Assembly: GCA_050248275.1 (NCBI GenBank)
Contig: JBFWSR010000012.1
Span: 37,541-101,540, forward strand
Reading direction: 5' to 3'
Source of the DNA: CAILZL01 sp050248275
Lineage (GTDB): Bacteria; Pseudomonadota; Gammaproteobacteria; Steroidobacterales; Steroidobacteraceae
DNA: 64,000 nucleotides
Below are positions 1-7,849 of this stretch, one piece after another. A program made the position numbers and the translations under genes. Each line of letters starts with the position of its first letter. The first letter of the stretch is position 1. The notes under the pieces are model-generated. The model was not told the DNA's origin and did not search any database. It saw only the letters and a list, made by a program, of their open reading frames with translations.

Positions 1-199
1 TCAACGGCTGCTTGATGAACCTGATTCCGTACGCTTGAGCTTCTGCCTCACCGCGCGCATCCGAAGTCACAATCGTGATGCGCTCTTTATCGATACCGAT
101 GTGCCGCAATATGAGAGGCAACACACCTTGACCAATACTGCCAAACCCAACAAACACCAGACGGCCAGAAAACTCAACATGCACTGGATATTGGTTCAT
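1..199 (-). CDS. hss: Homospermidine synthase, N-terminal part (cut by window edge)
   Basis: Only the first 66 codons are present; the gene runs off the left edge. Homospermidine synthases make homospermidine from putrescine with NAD+ (family knowledge). The visible part has the dinucleotide-binding start typical of the family, GRLVFVGFGSIGQG at about residues 12-25, followed by LPLILRHIG and an acidic-ended beta strand. RFIKQPL near the edge matches the family's RFIQQ-like segment. The ATG at 199 is followed by a clean frame. It lies 1.8 kb from the arginine decarboxylase gene, so a shared polyamine role is plausible. Assignment rests on the N-terminal Rossmann segment alone; another saccharopine-dehydrogenase-like enzyme is possible. 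Confidence 0.75.
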   Translation of the reverse strand, partial: MNQYPVHVEFSGRLVFVGFGSIGQGVLPLILRHIGIDKERITIVTSDARGEAEAQAYGIRFIKQPL

Positions 200-295
200 T
201 TCATTCAAACCCTCGCAGACAATTGGAAAACCGACTGCGAGTTTACTGAAACCAGTCGGGCAACCGAACTGGTTTTTATCCCAGCCTGTCGCGCG

Positions 296-958
296 CTAGG
301 CACGCCAATGCGGCGGATAAGTGCGTTCGTAGCCCGGCAGGGCTTCAATGCGGCGCAGCCAGGCGGAAATTGCCGGAAAATTGGGCTCCAACGGTTCAAA
401 AGGTGTTTGCAGTTCGTCCGCTTCTCGCCGCGCCAGGGCACGTTGCAGAATTTTGATCGACGGAAAAATCATGAGGTCTGCAGCCGAACAGGCATCCGTC
501 GCCAGCCACGGGGCTTGCATCAGACGCTGCTCCACATGGCGCGCCTCCGCAATCACCACCTCGAGCGATTTGTTGACTTCTTCCAGACGCTGTTCCAGCG
601 CACCGAAAAAAATGGCTGCGATGATCCTGTTGATGTGCTCTTCGACATATATCTGATATTCACAGATGCAACGCATGATGGTGCCGCCTTCTTCGGCATT
701 GACGCCAAACAGCGGTTGCTGCGGATATTTGCGATCGAGATAGCTGAGAATGGCCAGGGATTCGTAACACACATAGCCATCATCCTTGAGAACCGGCATG
801 CGTCCGCGCGGATTGAGCTTGAGCATCTCCGTGGATTTGTGCTCCTGCTTGGACAAATCCAGCAAACGGGATTCGTAACGCAGGCGCTTGAATTCGAGCG
901 CCAGCAATACGCGCCACGAATACGAACTGCCACTACCCCAGAACACTTCAATAGTCAT
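296..958 (-). CDS. Glutathione S-transferase family protein
   Basis: A 220-residue cytosolic GST. The thioredoxin-like N-terminal domain starts MTIEVFWGSGSSYSWRV, where the SSYSWR stretch sits at the usual catalytic Ser position. It contains NPRGRMPVL (about residues 49-57, with the cis-Pro of the glutathione site) and YESLAILSYLDRKY (about 65-78, with the Glu-Ser that contacts the gamma-glutamyl group). The rest is an all-helical C-terminal domain including ACSAADLMIFP (the N-capping box region). Length fits the family. Family members conjugate glutathione to electrophiles or act as peroxidases; the substrate cannot be read from the sequence. It is divergent from the sulfurtransferase gene, with 137 bp between the two starts. 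Confidence 0.85.
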   Translation of the reverse strand: MTIEVFWGSGSSYSWRVLLALEFKRLRYESRLLDLSKQEHKSTEMLKLNPRGRMPVLKDDGYVCYESLAILSYLDRKYPQQPLFGVNAEEGGTIMRCICEYQIYVEEHINRIIAAIFFGALEQRLEEVNKSLEVVIAEARHVEQRLMQAPWLATDACSAADLMIFPSIKILQRALARREADELQTPFEPLEPNFPAISAWLRRIEALPGYERTYPPHWRA

Positions 959-1095
959 GATTAGCCATGCAACCCGCCAGGAAAGGCGCGCTGGATTCTA
1001 GCCGGGCAGACACCGTCACGAAAGCCGGCAGACAGCAACACGGCAAGATCCGGCTACTGACGTATGATGCGTCACACTTAATCGGAGCAAAAAAC

Positions 1096-1959
1096 ATGGC
1101 TCAGCACTGGCATACCCTGGTTGCGGCTGCAACGCTGCACCAGCACCTGCATGACGGCAATCTGGTGATCGTTGACTGTCGCTTCGATCTGGGTCAACCG
1201 GAAGCCGGGCGTCACGCCTATAGAGCTGGGCATTTGCCCGGCGCGGCATACGCGCACCTGAACGAAGACCTGTCGGGGACCATCGCCCTCCATACCGGCC
1301 GACATCCGCTGCCCGACATCAAGACATTCATTGCGACACTGGGTCGCTGGGGCATCGACAACAGCAAGCAAGTCGTGGCTTACGATGCTGACAATGGCGC
1401 CATGGCGGCAGCGCGGTTGTGGTGGTTGTTGCGCTGGCTGGGACATGAGCATGTCGCCGTGCTGGATGGCGGCCTGAAAGACTGGCAGAAGCATGGCCTT
1501 GAACTGAGCAACAGCGCCTTTGAACCTGCAGCAGGCGAATTCATCGCCAACATCAATGCGGAATGGCTGGTTACTGCCGATACGGTGGCCGAACACGCTG
1601 TTCAGCGCGACTGGCGCGTACTGGATGCGCGCGCGCCAGAACGTTATGCCGGAAAAATCGAACCGCTGGATCCGGTCGCCGGTCACGTGCCCGGCGCCAT
1701 CAATTACCCTTTTGCAAACAACCTGACGAGCGATGGCCGCTTCCTGCCGGCGGACATGCTGCGTTCGCAATTCCTGCAAGCGCTGAATGGCGTCACACCA
1801 CGCCATGTCATCAACATGTGCGGTTCGGGCGTCACCGCCTGCCACAATCTGCTGGCGATGGAAATTGCCGGCCTGCATGGCGCCAAACTGTACGCAGGCT
1901 CATGGAGCGAATGGATCAGCAACAACCATCGACCGGTAGCCATCGGTCACCACTCATAG
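1096..1959 (+). CDS. sseA: Sulfurtransferase, two rhodanese domains (mercaptopyruvate type)
   Basis: A 287-residue tandem-rhodanese protein. The inactive N-terminal domain carries VIVDCRFDL (about residues 24-32) and AYRAGHLPGAAYAHL. The catalytic C-terminal domain carries VLDARAPERYAG and the active loop CGSGVTA with catalytic Cys242. That loop is the one typical of 3-mercaptopyruvate sulfurtransferases; thiosulfate sulfurtransferases usually have CRKGVT. The ATG at 1096 was chosen because GGAGC lies a few bases upstream and family homology starts there; the open frame extends further upstream without homology. The stop is 17 bp before the speA start, so the two are probably co-transcribed. 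The gene symbol is by analogy with the E. coli enzyme of similar length. Confidence 0.85.
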   Translation: MAQHWHTLVAAATLHQHLHDGNLVIVDCRFDLGQPEAGRHAYRAGHLPGAAYAHLNEDLSGTIALHTGRHPLPDIKTFIATLGRWGIDNSKQVVAYDADNGAMAAARLWWLLRWLGHEHVAVLDGGLKDWQKHGLELSNSAFEPAAGEFIANINAEWLVTADTVAEHAVQRDWRVLDARAPERYAGKIEPLDPVAGHVPGAINYPFANNLTSDGRFLPADMLRSQFLQALNGVTPRHVINMCGSGVTACHNLLAMEIAGLHGAKLYAGSWSEWISNNHRPVAIGHHS

Positions 1960-1976
1960 CGCAACGGCAACCAGAC

Positions 1977-3911
1977 ATGAACACCATAGCGAACGACGCC
2001 AATTCCGCCTGGAGCATTGCCCAGGCTGCACAGATGTACCGGCTGCCTGCCTGGGGACAGGGTTATTTCAGCATCAACGAACGCGGTCATATCGCGGTGC
2101 GTCCCGATACCACTGCGGCGCGTGAAATCGATTTGCTGGAAGTGATGCAAGGCCTGCAGGTGCGCGATCTGAATGCGCCTGTGGTGGTGCGTTTCTCCGA
2201 CATCCTGCGGCATCGGCTGGGAGAACTGCATGACGCCTTTGCCCAGGCGATCAGTGAGAACAACTATCAGAACAAGTATTGCGCGGTATTTCCCATCAAG
2301 GTGAATCAGCAGCGACTGGTTGTCGAAGAAGTATATCGCTACGGTGCGCAATATCAGTTTGGCCTGGAGGCAGGCTCCAAGCCCGAGCTGCTGGCCGTCA
2401 TGGCGCTGACTGAGGACGCGCCGCAGCGCATGATCATCTGCAATGGTTTCAAGGATGACAGTTACATTGAAGCCGTGGTGCTGGCCACCAAGCTCGGTCG
2501 CACCATCATGCCGGTGGTGGAAAACAGCAGCGAACTGCAACGGATACTCAAACACGCGGCGCAGTATCAGGTGCGGCCACGCATCGGCGTGCGTGTCAAA
2601 CTCGCCAGCGAAGGCGCAGGACGCTGGCGTCATTCGGCCGGCGACCGTTCCAAATTCGGCCTGTTCGTCAGCGAAATACTCGAGCTGGTCGAAACGCTCA
2701 GATCGCATGACATGCTCGATTGCCTGCAGCTCGTACACTGCCACCCCGGCAGTCAGCTGCACGACATCCGCCGCGTCAAGGACACCATCGGCGAGCTGGC
2801 GCACGTTTACGCCGAACTGAAACTGCTCGGCGCCAACCTGCAATACATCGATATCGGCGGCGGCCTGGGCGTGGACTACGATGGCAGCGGCAGCAACTTC
2901 GAATCGTCGATGAACTACTCTCTGCGTGAATACGCCAGCGAAGTGGTGTATCGCATCGCCAGCATCTGCAACGCGCGCGGCATTGCGCATCCGGTCATCG
3001 TCAGTGAATCGGGCCGCGCCACCGCCGCACACCACAGCGTGCTGCTGTTCAATGTACTGGGCAGCTCGCGTCTCGACCAGTTCCACATCAACGACGGCGA
3101 AACCGCCAACCGCGGGCTGCCGCAATGTCTGCATGATCTGCGCGATGCCTATCACAGCGTCACCCGGAACAGACTGGTGGAGTGCTATCACGATGCCCTG
3201 CAGGCGCGCGAGGATGCCTTGCAGATGTTCAAGCTTGGCTTCCTCGGTCTTGCCCAGCGCGGCATGGCAGAGCGCTGGTACTGGGCCACCTGCACGCGCA
3301 TTCGCGATGTATGTCGACAGATGCCGCAGGTACCGGAAGAACTGAGCGACCTGGAAGCCATGCTGTCGGATACCTATTTCTGCAACTTTTCCCTGTTTCA
3401 GTCGCTGCCCGACAGCTGGGCCATCGATCAATTGTTTCCGGTCATGCCCATTCAACGGCTTGCTGAAACGCCGACCCGCAAAGCCGTGCTGGCTGACATC
3501 ACCTGCGACTCCGATGGCAAGATCGACCGCTTCGTGGGTGACCGCCATACCAAACGCGCACTGGAGCTGCATGAACTGCGCAGCGACGAAGATTACTTTC
3601 TCGCCGTGTTTCTGGTCGGCGCCTATCAGGAAACGCTGGGCGATCTGCATAACCTGTTCGGCGATACGCACGTGGTGCATATCCGGCTGCACGACGAAGG
3701 CGGCTGGTGGATAGAAGAAGTCATCAAGGGCGACACGGCCAGCGAAGTGCTGGGCTACATGCAGTATCGCGTCGATGAGCTGTATCCACAGTTATCCCGT
3801 GATTGCGAACGCGCGGTACGCGAACAGCGCCTGAGCCTGCAGGAAAGCCAGATCCTGCGCCGTTTCTACGAATCCGAACTGAACGGCTATACCTATCTGG
3901 AAGCAGACTGA
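1977..3911 (+). CDS. speA: Biosynthetic arginine decarboxylase
   Basis: A 644-residue fold-III PLP decarboxylase converting arginine to agmatine, the first step of the agmatine route to putrescine. The PLP lysine is Lys108 in AVFPIKVNQQ. The GGGLGVDY glycine loop lies near residue 298, and HCHPGSQ and the C-terminal CDSDGKID segment (substrate site of the second subunit) are present. Length is close to E. coli SpeA (658). The open frame extends far upstream over the sulfurtransferase gene, but homology starts at MNTIANDANSAWSI, whose ATG is 17 bp after that gene's stop. The nearby homospermidine synthase could use the putrescine made downstream of this step (inference). Confidence 0.95.
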   Translation: MNTIANDANSAWSIAQAAQMYRLPAWGQGYFSINERGHIAVRPDTTAAREIDLLEVMQGLQVRDLNAPVVVRFSDILRHRLGELHDAFAQAISENNYQNKYCAVFPIKVNQQRLVVEEVYRYGAQYQFGLEAGSKPELLAVMALTEDAPQRMIICNGFKDDSYIEAVVLATKLGRTIMPVVENSSELQRILKHAAQYQVRPRIGVRVKLASEGAGRWRHSAGDRSKFGLFVSEILELVETLRSHDMLDCLQLVHCHPGSQLHDIRRVKDTIGELAHVYAELKLLGANLQYIDIGGGLGVDYDGSGSNFESSMNYSLREYASEVVYRIASICNARGIAHPVIVSESGRATAAHHSVLLFNVLGSSRLDQFHINDGETANRGLPQCLHDLRDAYHSVTRNRLVECYHDALQAREDALQMFKLGFLGLAQRGMAERWYWATCTRIRDVCRQMPQVPEELSDLEAMLSDTYFCNFSLFQSLPDSWAIDQLFPVMPIQRLAETPTRKAVLADITCDSDGKIDRFVGDRHTKRALELHELRSDEDYFLAVFLVGAYQETLGDLHNLFGDTHVVHIRLHDEGGWWIEEVIKGDTASEVLGYMQYRVDELYPQLSRDCERAVREQRLSLQESQILRRFYESELNGYTYLEAD

Positions 3912-4000
3912 ATGACCGGCAATGGTTGCCGTGTGTCATCTGGTCTTAATAATCGGGGTAGATGCTTGTCCGTGAATGGCATGGACAAGAGACCCGCAGC

Positions 4001-4210
4001 ATGTTGAACCTGGTCATGAATGAGGAAGGCAATTTCACGCAGCGACTGCGCAAACTGCTAATAACTAACCCGCCGGCAAGCGACGCCACGCCGATCAGCT
4101 CGCCAGAACTCCGTCAGTGGCTGGAATACTGGAACGACGCCGACAGCGTCGCCGGCAATCTGCGCAAGCTGGAACACTGGCTGCAGCGCGCCCAGCCGCA
4201 GCAGCGCTGA
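4001..4210 (+). CDS. Small hypothetical protein
   Basis: An open frame of 69 codons from the ATG at 4001; an earlier ATG at 3962 would add 13 residues. I do not recognise the family. The protein is soluble and charged, with QRLRKLL and a probable C-terminal amphipathic helix (NLRKLEHWLQRAQPQQR). A purine-rich AAGAGA lies upstream of the chosen start. It follows speA by 89 bp in the same direction, so it could be read from the speA transcript. Codon use resembles the neighbours, which supports translation, but with no recognisable domain this remains tentative. Confidence 0.45.
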   Translation: MLNLVMNEEGNFTQRLRKLLITNPPASDATPISSPELRQWLEYWNDADSVAGNLRKLEHWLQRAQPQQR

Positions 4211-4409
4211 ATCGCTGTAATCACCCACGCCGGCAGCCATCACCGACTCTGCGGTCATGCCATGAACGGCTACGATAACGCCACCCGGCGGTAGCGGCTT
4301 TCTAAAAATATCTTTGCCAATCCCGCGCAGCTTGCAACGGCGGCGCCAGAGCCTGTTTTTCCGTGCAAGACAACCCGGTTATCAATGACAATGCCGGGAG
4401 TTGCAATGC

Positions 4410-4964
4410 ATGTCTGGCTCCAGTCACCGGTGGCACATGATTGAAGATGAAAAACTGATTTATCAGGGACGCGTCATTCGCCTGAATATTGAACGGGTTC
4501 GTCTGCCCAATCAAAGTCTGGCGGAACTGGAGATCATTCATCATCCGGGCGGCGCTGCGGTGCTGGCGATGGATGATCAACAACGCGTGTGTCTGCTGTA
4601 TCAATTCCGTCATGCCGCAGGCGGCTGGGTGTGGGAGCTGCCGGCCGGCAAGATCGACCATCACGAACCACATTTTCAAACCGCGCAACGTGAGTTGCAG
4701 GAAGAAGCCGGCTGTCATGCCGACAACTGGCACTATCTCGGTCGCTATCTCAGCTCACCGGGCGTATTCACTGAAGTGGTGCATCTGTATCTGGCCCGTG
4801 AACTGACCATGGTCGGCCACCAGCCGGAAGAGCATGAAGTGTTCAGCGTGGAATGGCGTCCATTTACTGAAGCGCTGGCCATGGCGCAGCGTGGCGAGAT
4901 CATGGATGGCAAGACCCTCGTGGCCTTGTTCCTTGCACAACAACATTTTCAACATAAGCCATGA
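4410..4964 (+). CDS. Nudix hydrolase (ADP-sugar pyrophosphatase type)
   Basis: A 184-residue Nudix protein with a complete Nudix box: Gly80, Glu86, Arg94-Glu95-Leu96, Glu98-Glu99 and Gly101 at the canonical spacing (GX5EX7REUXEEXGU). Upstream of the box is a beta domain with LLYQFRHAAGGWVWELPAG, the arrangement seen in ADP-ribose/ADP-sugar pyrophosphatases, which split the diphosphate using Mg2+ or Mn2+ held by the box glutamates. The ATG at 4410 is preferred because GGGAG (4396-4400) sits nine bases upstream. A TTG at 4401 and an ATG at 4437 are alternatives. Substrate preference is inferred from the overall layout only. Confidence 0.85.
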   Translation: MSGSSHRWHMIEDEKLIYQGRVIRLNIERVRLPNQSLAELEIIHHPGGAAVLAMDDQQRVCLLYQFRHAAGGWVWELPAGKIDHHEPHFQTAQRELQEEAGCHADNWHYLGRYLSSPGVFTEVVHLYLARELTMVGHQPEEHEVFSVEWRPFTEALAMAQRGEIMDGKTLVALFLAQQHFQHKP

Positions 4965-5017
4965 TCAATGTGAACTGCATCACTCAGACTCTTGCTGATT
5001 ATGATCATGAACAGCCA

Positions 5018-5034
5018 TTGATATGACATATCAA
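5018..5034. promoter_or_regulatory. Perfect 17-bp palindrome, possible operator
   Basis: TTGATATGACATATCAA is a perfect inverted repeat about one A/C centre base, located 83 bp before the ATG at 5117 and 54 bp after the Nudix stop. It is too short and lacks the T-tract for a terminator, so an operator for a dimeric repressor is the simplest reading. No binding protein can be named. Confidence 0.35.
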
Positions 5035-5116
5035 CGGATTGAATTCACATGACTGATGGCAAATTGCGACAGGCCTGATTACAGTTTGAATACCTGCACT
5101 AATCACCGTCGCCGAA

Positions 5117-5500
5117 ATGTTCAAGTTTGTTGACAAGCCATCAGACAACAAGACCAATACCCATCACAGCGCACCCGGGCAGATACGCTTTGATGACCGT
5201 GGCAACGCCATTTACGAGTGGCGTGATGCCCGCCTGGAGCTGGATGGCAAACAAGGCGAAAAACTGCGCGAGCGCGCACTGCTGAATACCAATCTGTCTC
5301 TGGTGGATGAGGGTCCAACCGCCGATTCGACTGCGATACGCAATGACAAAGGGTTGTACACAGGCTACAACCCGTACAACAGCGGTCAACTGGCCGGCAA
5401 AGCTCCCGCCAGAAAACGCGACATGCGCGAACTGTCAAAATGGATCGAAATGAAACGTCGCCTTGATGCACAGAGCAAGGACAACCCGCTCAAGAAATAG
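5117..5500 (+). CDS. Conserved-looking hypothetical protein, 127 aa
   Basis: A soluble, strongly charged protein with no signal peptide or membrane segment. Recognisable internal pieces are a central GYNPYNSGQL segment (about residues 83-92) and a Lys/Arg-rich C-terminal helix containing MRELSKWIEMKRRLD. I have an impression of small beta/gammaproteobacterial proteins of unknown function with a similar GYNPYDSG centre, but cannot verify this. The gene stands alone between the Nudix gene and the convergent pair that begins at 6798. The palindrome at 5018-5034 lies in its upstream region. No function is proposed. Confidence 0.65.
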   Translation: MFKFVDKPSDNKTNTHHSAPGQIRFDDRGNAIYEWRDARLELDGKQGEKLRERALLNTNLSLVDEGPTADSTAIRNDKGLYTGYNPYNSGQLAGKAPARKRDMRELSKWIEMKRRLDAQSKDNPLKK

Positions 5501-5515
5501 TGTTCGCAACGAACT

Positions 5516-6178
5516 TCAGTGCAGCGCACGACGCAACTTCTCGTGGTGACCGCAGCGAAACAGATTGCGTAATTCACCCAGCCAACGTTCCATCTTCGGC
5601 TGACGACAACTGAGGAATCGCTCATCGTTGCGGCGACAGAATCTGGCGGCGCTGTGGTTCGCTTCGCGGTAGCGCTGCCGCCCATCTTCATCCAGCGTTG
5701 GCAGGAACCCCACCTGCGCAAACAAACGCCGATGCAGACCGGGATGGAACCGGCCGCGCGCCTGCTGTAACAGCAGCCAGGTTGCAGCCGCATATTTATC
5801 GACTTCAGCCTGCAACTCCAGCTCCAGCAACGATACCTGCCGCGCATGATCGAGACACCAGATCAGGTACTGAAAATGACTGATGCCTTCAACAGCCGTG
5901 CAGAATGCCGCGAGATTGGCATCCGATAGAGAATGCAGCGGATCGTGGCGCGCCAGTCGCGTCATCACCCGGTCATCGATATAGACGCTCACGGCGGCGC
6001 CAGACTCTGTTTCGCAGATCAGCACTTGCTCATCTTCGTCGGGAGTCAATTGCCGCCCCAGCAAGGCGCCGCATTGATCTGCATCATCAATCAGAAAATC
6101 CGTTACACGATGACCGATCGGTGAATCATTGATGTGCGCCAGCAGGCTTTGCAAGGCCAGTAACGTCGAGTGACTCAT
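5516..6178 (-). CDS. Hypothetical protein, second gene of a coupled pair
   Basis: A 220-residue soluble protein of unknown family. Its start overlaps the stop of the upstream gene by 4 bp (an ATGA-type junction), which implies translational coupling and a related job. The N-terminal half is acidic. The central part holds EGISHFQYLIWCLDHAR and LLELELQAEVDKYAAA, both probably helical. The C-terminal part is Arg-rich with several Cys and His residues (RFCRRNDERFLSCRQPK, FRCGHHEKL), so metal or nucleic-acid binding is conceivable but not shown. It converges with the gene ending at 5500, leaving only 15 bp between stops. Confidence 0.65.
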   Translation of the reverse strand: MSHSTLLALQSLLAHINDSPIGHRVTDFLIDDADQCGALLGRQLTPDEDEQVLICETESGAAVSVYIDDRVMTRLARHDPLHSLSDANLAAFCTAVEGISHFQYLIWCLDHARQVSLLELELQAEVDKYAAATWLLLQQARGRFHPGLHRRLFAQVGFLPTLDEDGRQRYREANHSAARFCRRNDERFLSCRQPKMERWLGELRNLFRCGHHEKLRRALH

Positions 6179-6798
6179 GCGCGGCCACGCATGGCGACCG
6201 GCACCACGCCCAACTCGCCCAGCAACTGACGCGCACGGGGACTGCCGGTTTTCAGCCAGATTTCATATAGCCGCAGCAGATCCCGATCGGTCGTCGGTCG
6301 CGCCATATCGGCCACATCATTCAGCACATCCACCAGTCGTTGAAATTTGCCGGCCAGTTCCGCAAACACCGTCGCCAGTACGGCGCCGCGCATGCGGCCA
6401 CGCAGGTTATCCGCCAGACTCGCATAGGCCCGACCGCCCATCGCAATGTGATAGTCGATGTCGATCAGCTTGCGGGCAAAGCTGTGCGCAAAGAACCCCG
6501 CCATGAACAGGGAAACATCCCCCATCCGCTGCAACAACTGTCGTTGCTGTTCACTGCCCGGCGCCTCCATTGCGTCAGCCAGCATGCAGGCCAGCGGTTT
6601 GAGCTGTACGCCGTCGCCGGTTTTCTCGTACAAGGCGTCGGCGCGCGCAAAGGTGGTCAGCACGTTGACCAGATAATGCTCGGTCTGATCTTCGACCGCG
6701 ACATGCTGATGGCGCAGCGCCTGCTGCACCGAGTCGTGAAAAAATTCACGCAGATTCATTACGGCGATCGCTGATGAAGATTCGTTGTCGGCACTCAT
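6175..6798 (-). CDS. Hypothetical helical protein, first gene of a coupled pair
   Basis: A 207-residue, mostly helical soluble protein. Notable segments are GDVSLFMAGFFAHSFARK (about residues 94-111) and a Gly/Tyr-containing stretch IAMGGRAYASLADNLRGRM. I believe this family is widespread in proteobacteria as an uncharacterised protein but cannot name it. The ATG at 6798 is chosen over one 12 bp upstream because GAGGTG precedes it at about the right distance. The gene overlaps the following one by 4 bp. Function unknown. Confidence 0.65.
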   Translation of the reverse strand: MSADNESSSAIAVMNLREFFHDSVQQALRHQHVAVEDQTEHYLVNVLTTFARADALYEKTGDGVQLKPLACMLADAMEAPGSEQQRQLLQRMGDVSLFMAGFFAHSFARKLIDIDYHIAMGGRAYASLADNLRGRMRGAVLATVFAELAGKFQRLVDVLNDVADMARPTTDRDLLRLYEIWLKTGSPRARQLLGELGVVPVAMRGRA

Positions 6799-7106
6799 CA
6801 CGCACCTCATGCATCACTGAACAGGCTTACCGTTGCAGTCGGCCTGTGTCTGGTTTACTTGAAAGCGAAACAGCATTCAGCGACCTGAGTCGCATGACTG
6901 TCCCCATGCAGGAAACCAAATGCATGAAGCGTGCACGGCTGGCAGCCGCAAGCACGAAGTGCTAACAAACACGGGGAACTGTCAACCCAATCGTTTTTTA
7001 TTGGTCCAGATAATGCGGCGTGCGAAGTCATTCAAATCCCGCACCAGAGCCGCGCAATGGTGCGCATGCTCTGCCAGCAGACAGTGCAAAGTCATAAAAC
7101 AGAAAA
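6799..7106. other. Gene-free stretch
   Basis: No convincing gene on either strand. Short plus-strand frames (for instance from 6931) have no ribosome site or protein-like composition. The part next to 6798 should hold the promoter of the minus-strand pair, but I cannot pick out a clear -35/-10 set. Confidence 0.5.
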
Positions 7107-7132
7107 CCCCGCAGTGCCTGCACACTGCGGGG
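7107..7132 (-). terminator. Rho-independent terminator of the RRM gene
   Basis: A perfect 10-bp stem, CCCCGCAGTG (7107-7116) with CACTGCGGGG (7123-7132), and a 6-nt loop. Read on the minus strand the stem is followed by a TTTTCTGTTTT tract, so it ends the transcript of the RNA-binding protein gene 40 bp upstream. The plus strand has only TCTTT after the stem. Confidence 0.85.
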
Positions 7133-7172
7133 TCTTTACATCTGCGTAGTGAGTCAGCAGACAGCCGGCTGA

Positions 7173-7493
7173 TTACCAGCGACCACCACCGCCACCGCCG
7201 CCACCACCGCCGAAGCGACGGCCACCACCACCACCGCCGCCGCCAGTGCGCTCACGTTCCTGAGCTTCATTGACACGCAGTGGACGACCACCCATGTCCT
7301 TGCCATTCAGCGCAGCAATCGCGCGAGCAGCATCGGCATTGGGCATTTCAACGAAACCGAAACCACGGGGACGGCCCGTTTCGCGGTCGTTGATGAGGGC
7401 TACGGAATTCACCGTGCCGTGCTGTTCGAACAGCTGGCGCAACTCGCCTTCATTAGCGGAAAACGGCAGATTGCCGACATAGATCTTGGTCAT
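7173..7493 (-). CDS. Glycine-rich RNA-binding protein (single RRM)
   Basis: A 106-residue protein with one RNA-recognition motif and a glycine tail. RNP2 is KIYVGNLPF (residues 3-11) and RNP1 is RGFGFVEM (43-50). Residues 84-106 are almost pure Gly with a few Arg and a final Trp, the layout of bacterial and cyanobacterial cold-inducible RRM proteins that act as RNA chaperones. The start at 7493 matches the RRM boundary; a longer frame adds 11 residues without homology. A strong terminator follows the gene, and about 350 bp without a gene precede it, including a possible structured leader (7571-7654). Cold or post-transcriptional regulation is therefore likely, but not demonstrated. Confidence 0.9.
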   Translation of the reverse strand: MTKIYVGNLPFSANEGELRQLFEQHGTVNSVALINDRETGRPRGFGFVEMPNADAARAIAALNGKDMGGRPLRVNEAQERERTGGGGGGGGRRFGGGGGGGGGGRW

Positions 7494-7570
7494 ACAAACA
7501 TTTCTCTCTGAAAAAGCCTCGAGCATCCCCGCTGATACGCATCAACTAGTCGTAGTTTCGGTTCACTGCG

Positions 7571-7654
7571 AGGCCTGGTTCATCTTCGGGCTCCGCCCCC
7601 GTCACACCAGCGTCCTATCGGGCAGTCGGTGTAGCCGGTACAGTTCCCAGGCCT
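7571..7654 (-). promoter_or_regulatory. Possible structured 5' leader of the RRM gene
   Basis: An 8-bp perfect closing helix (AGGCCTGG at 7571-7578 with CCAGGCCT at 7647-7654) encloses 68 nt that contain a smaller GGGC/GCCC hairpin (around 7588-7598) and an ACACC/GGTGT pairing. It lies 78-161 bp upstream of the RRM start codon. The stretch 7494-7849 holds no convincing gene. No T-tract follows the structure on the minus strand, so it looks more like a leader element than a terminator. Confidence 0.4.
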
Positions 7655-7849
7655 AACGTTCGCGGTCTCGTCGGATTTTTCAGAAGTTGGCTATTTGGGT
7701 CGAACCCGGCTGGCCAAGCCAGAGAAAAAAGCGGGCAAAGGCAACACGAACGGCGAGGAGCCTACGCCAAAGCTTTTTATAAGGCAATTGACACCACCCG
7801 CTGTCATCAGGTTTGAGCAGCCCTGCTCATTACCCCGCCTCCAATGGCC

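Noticed and set aside
35..964. Long plus-strand open frame over the GST gene
   Set aside because: It is the antisense of a clear glutathione S-transferase; its translation has no family features and no ribosome site.
1947..3692. 581-codon minus-strand open frame
   Set aside because: It lies entirely opposite speA, whose catalytic motifs are intact. Long antisense frames are common in such codon usage.
7187..7245. Tandem GCC-type repeat considered as a microsatellite
   Set aside because: It encodes the glycine tail of the RRM protein, a normal feature of that family.
7695..7720. tRNA-like T-arm sequence (GGGTCGAACCC) before the RRM gene
   Set aside because: The loop is too short for a T-loop, and no acceptor, D or anticodon arm can be drawn around it.
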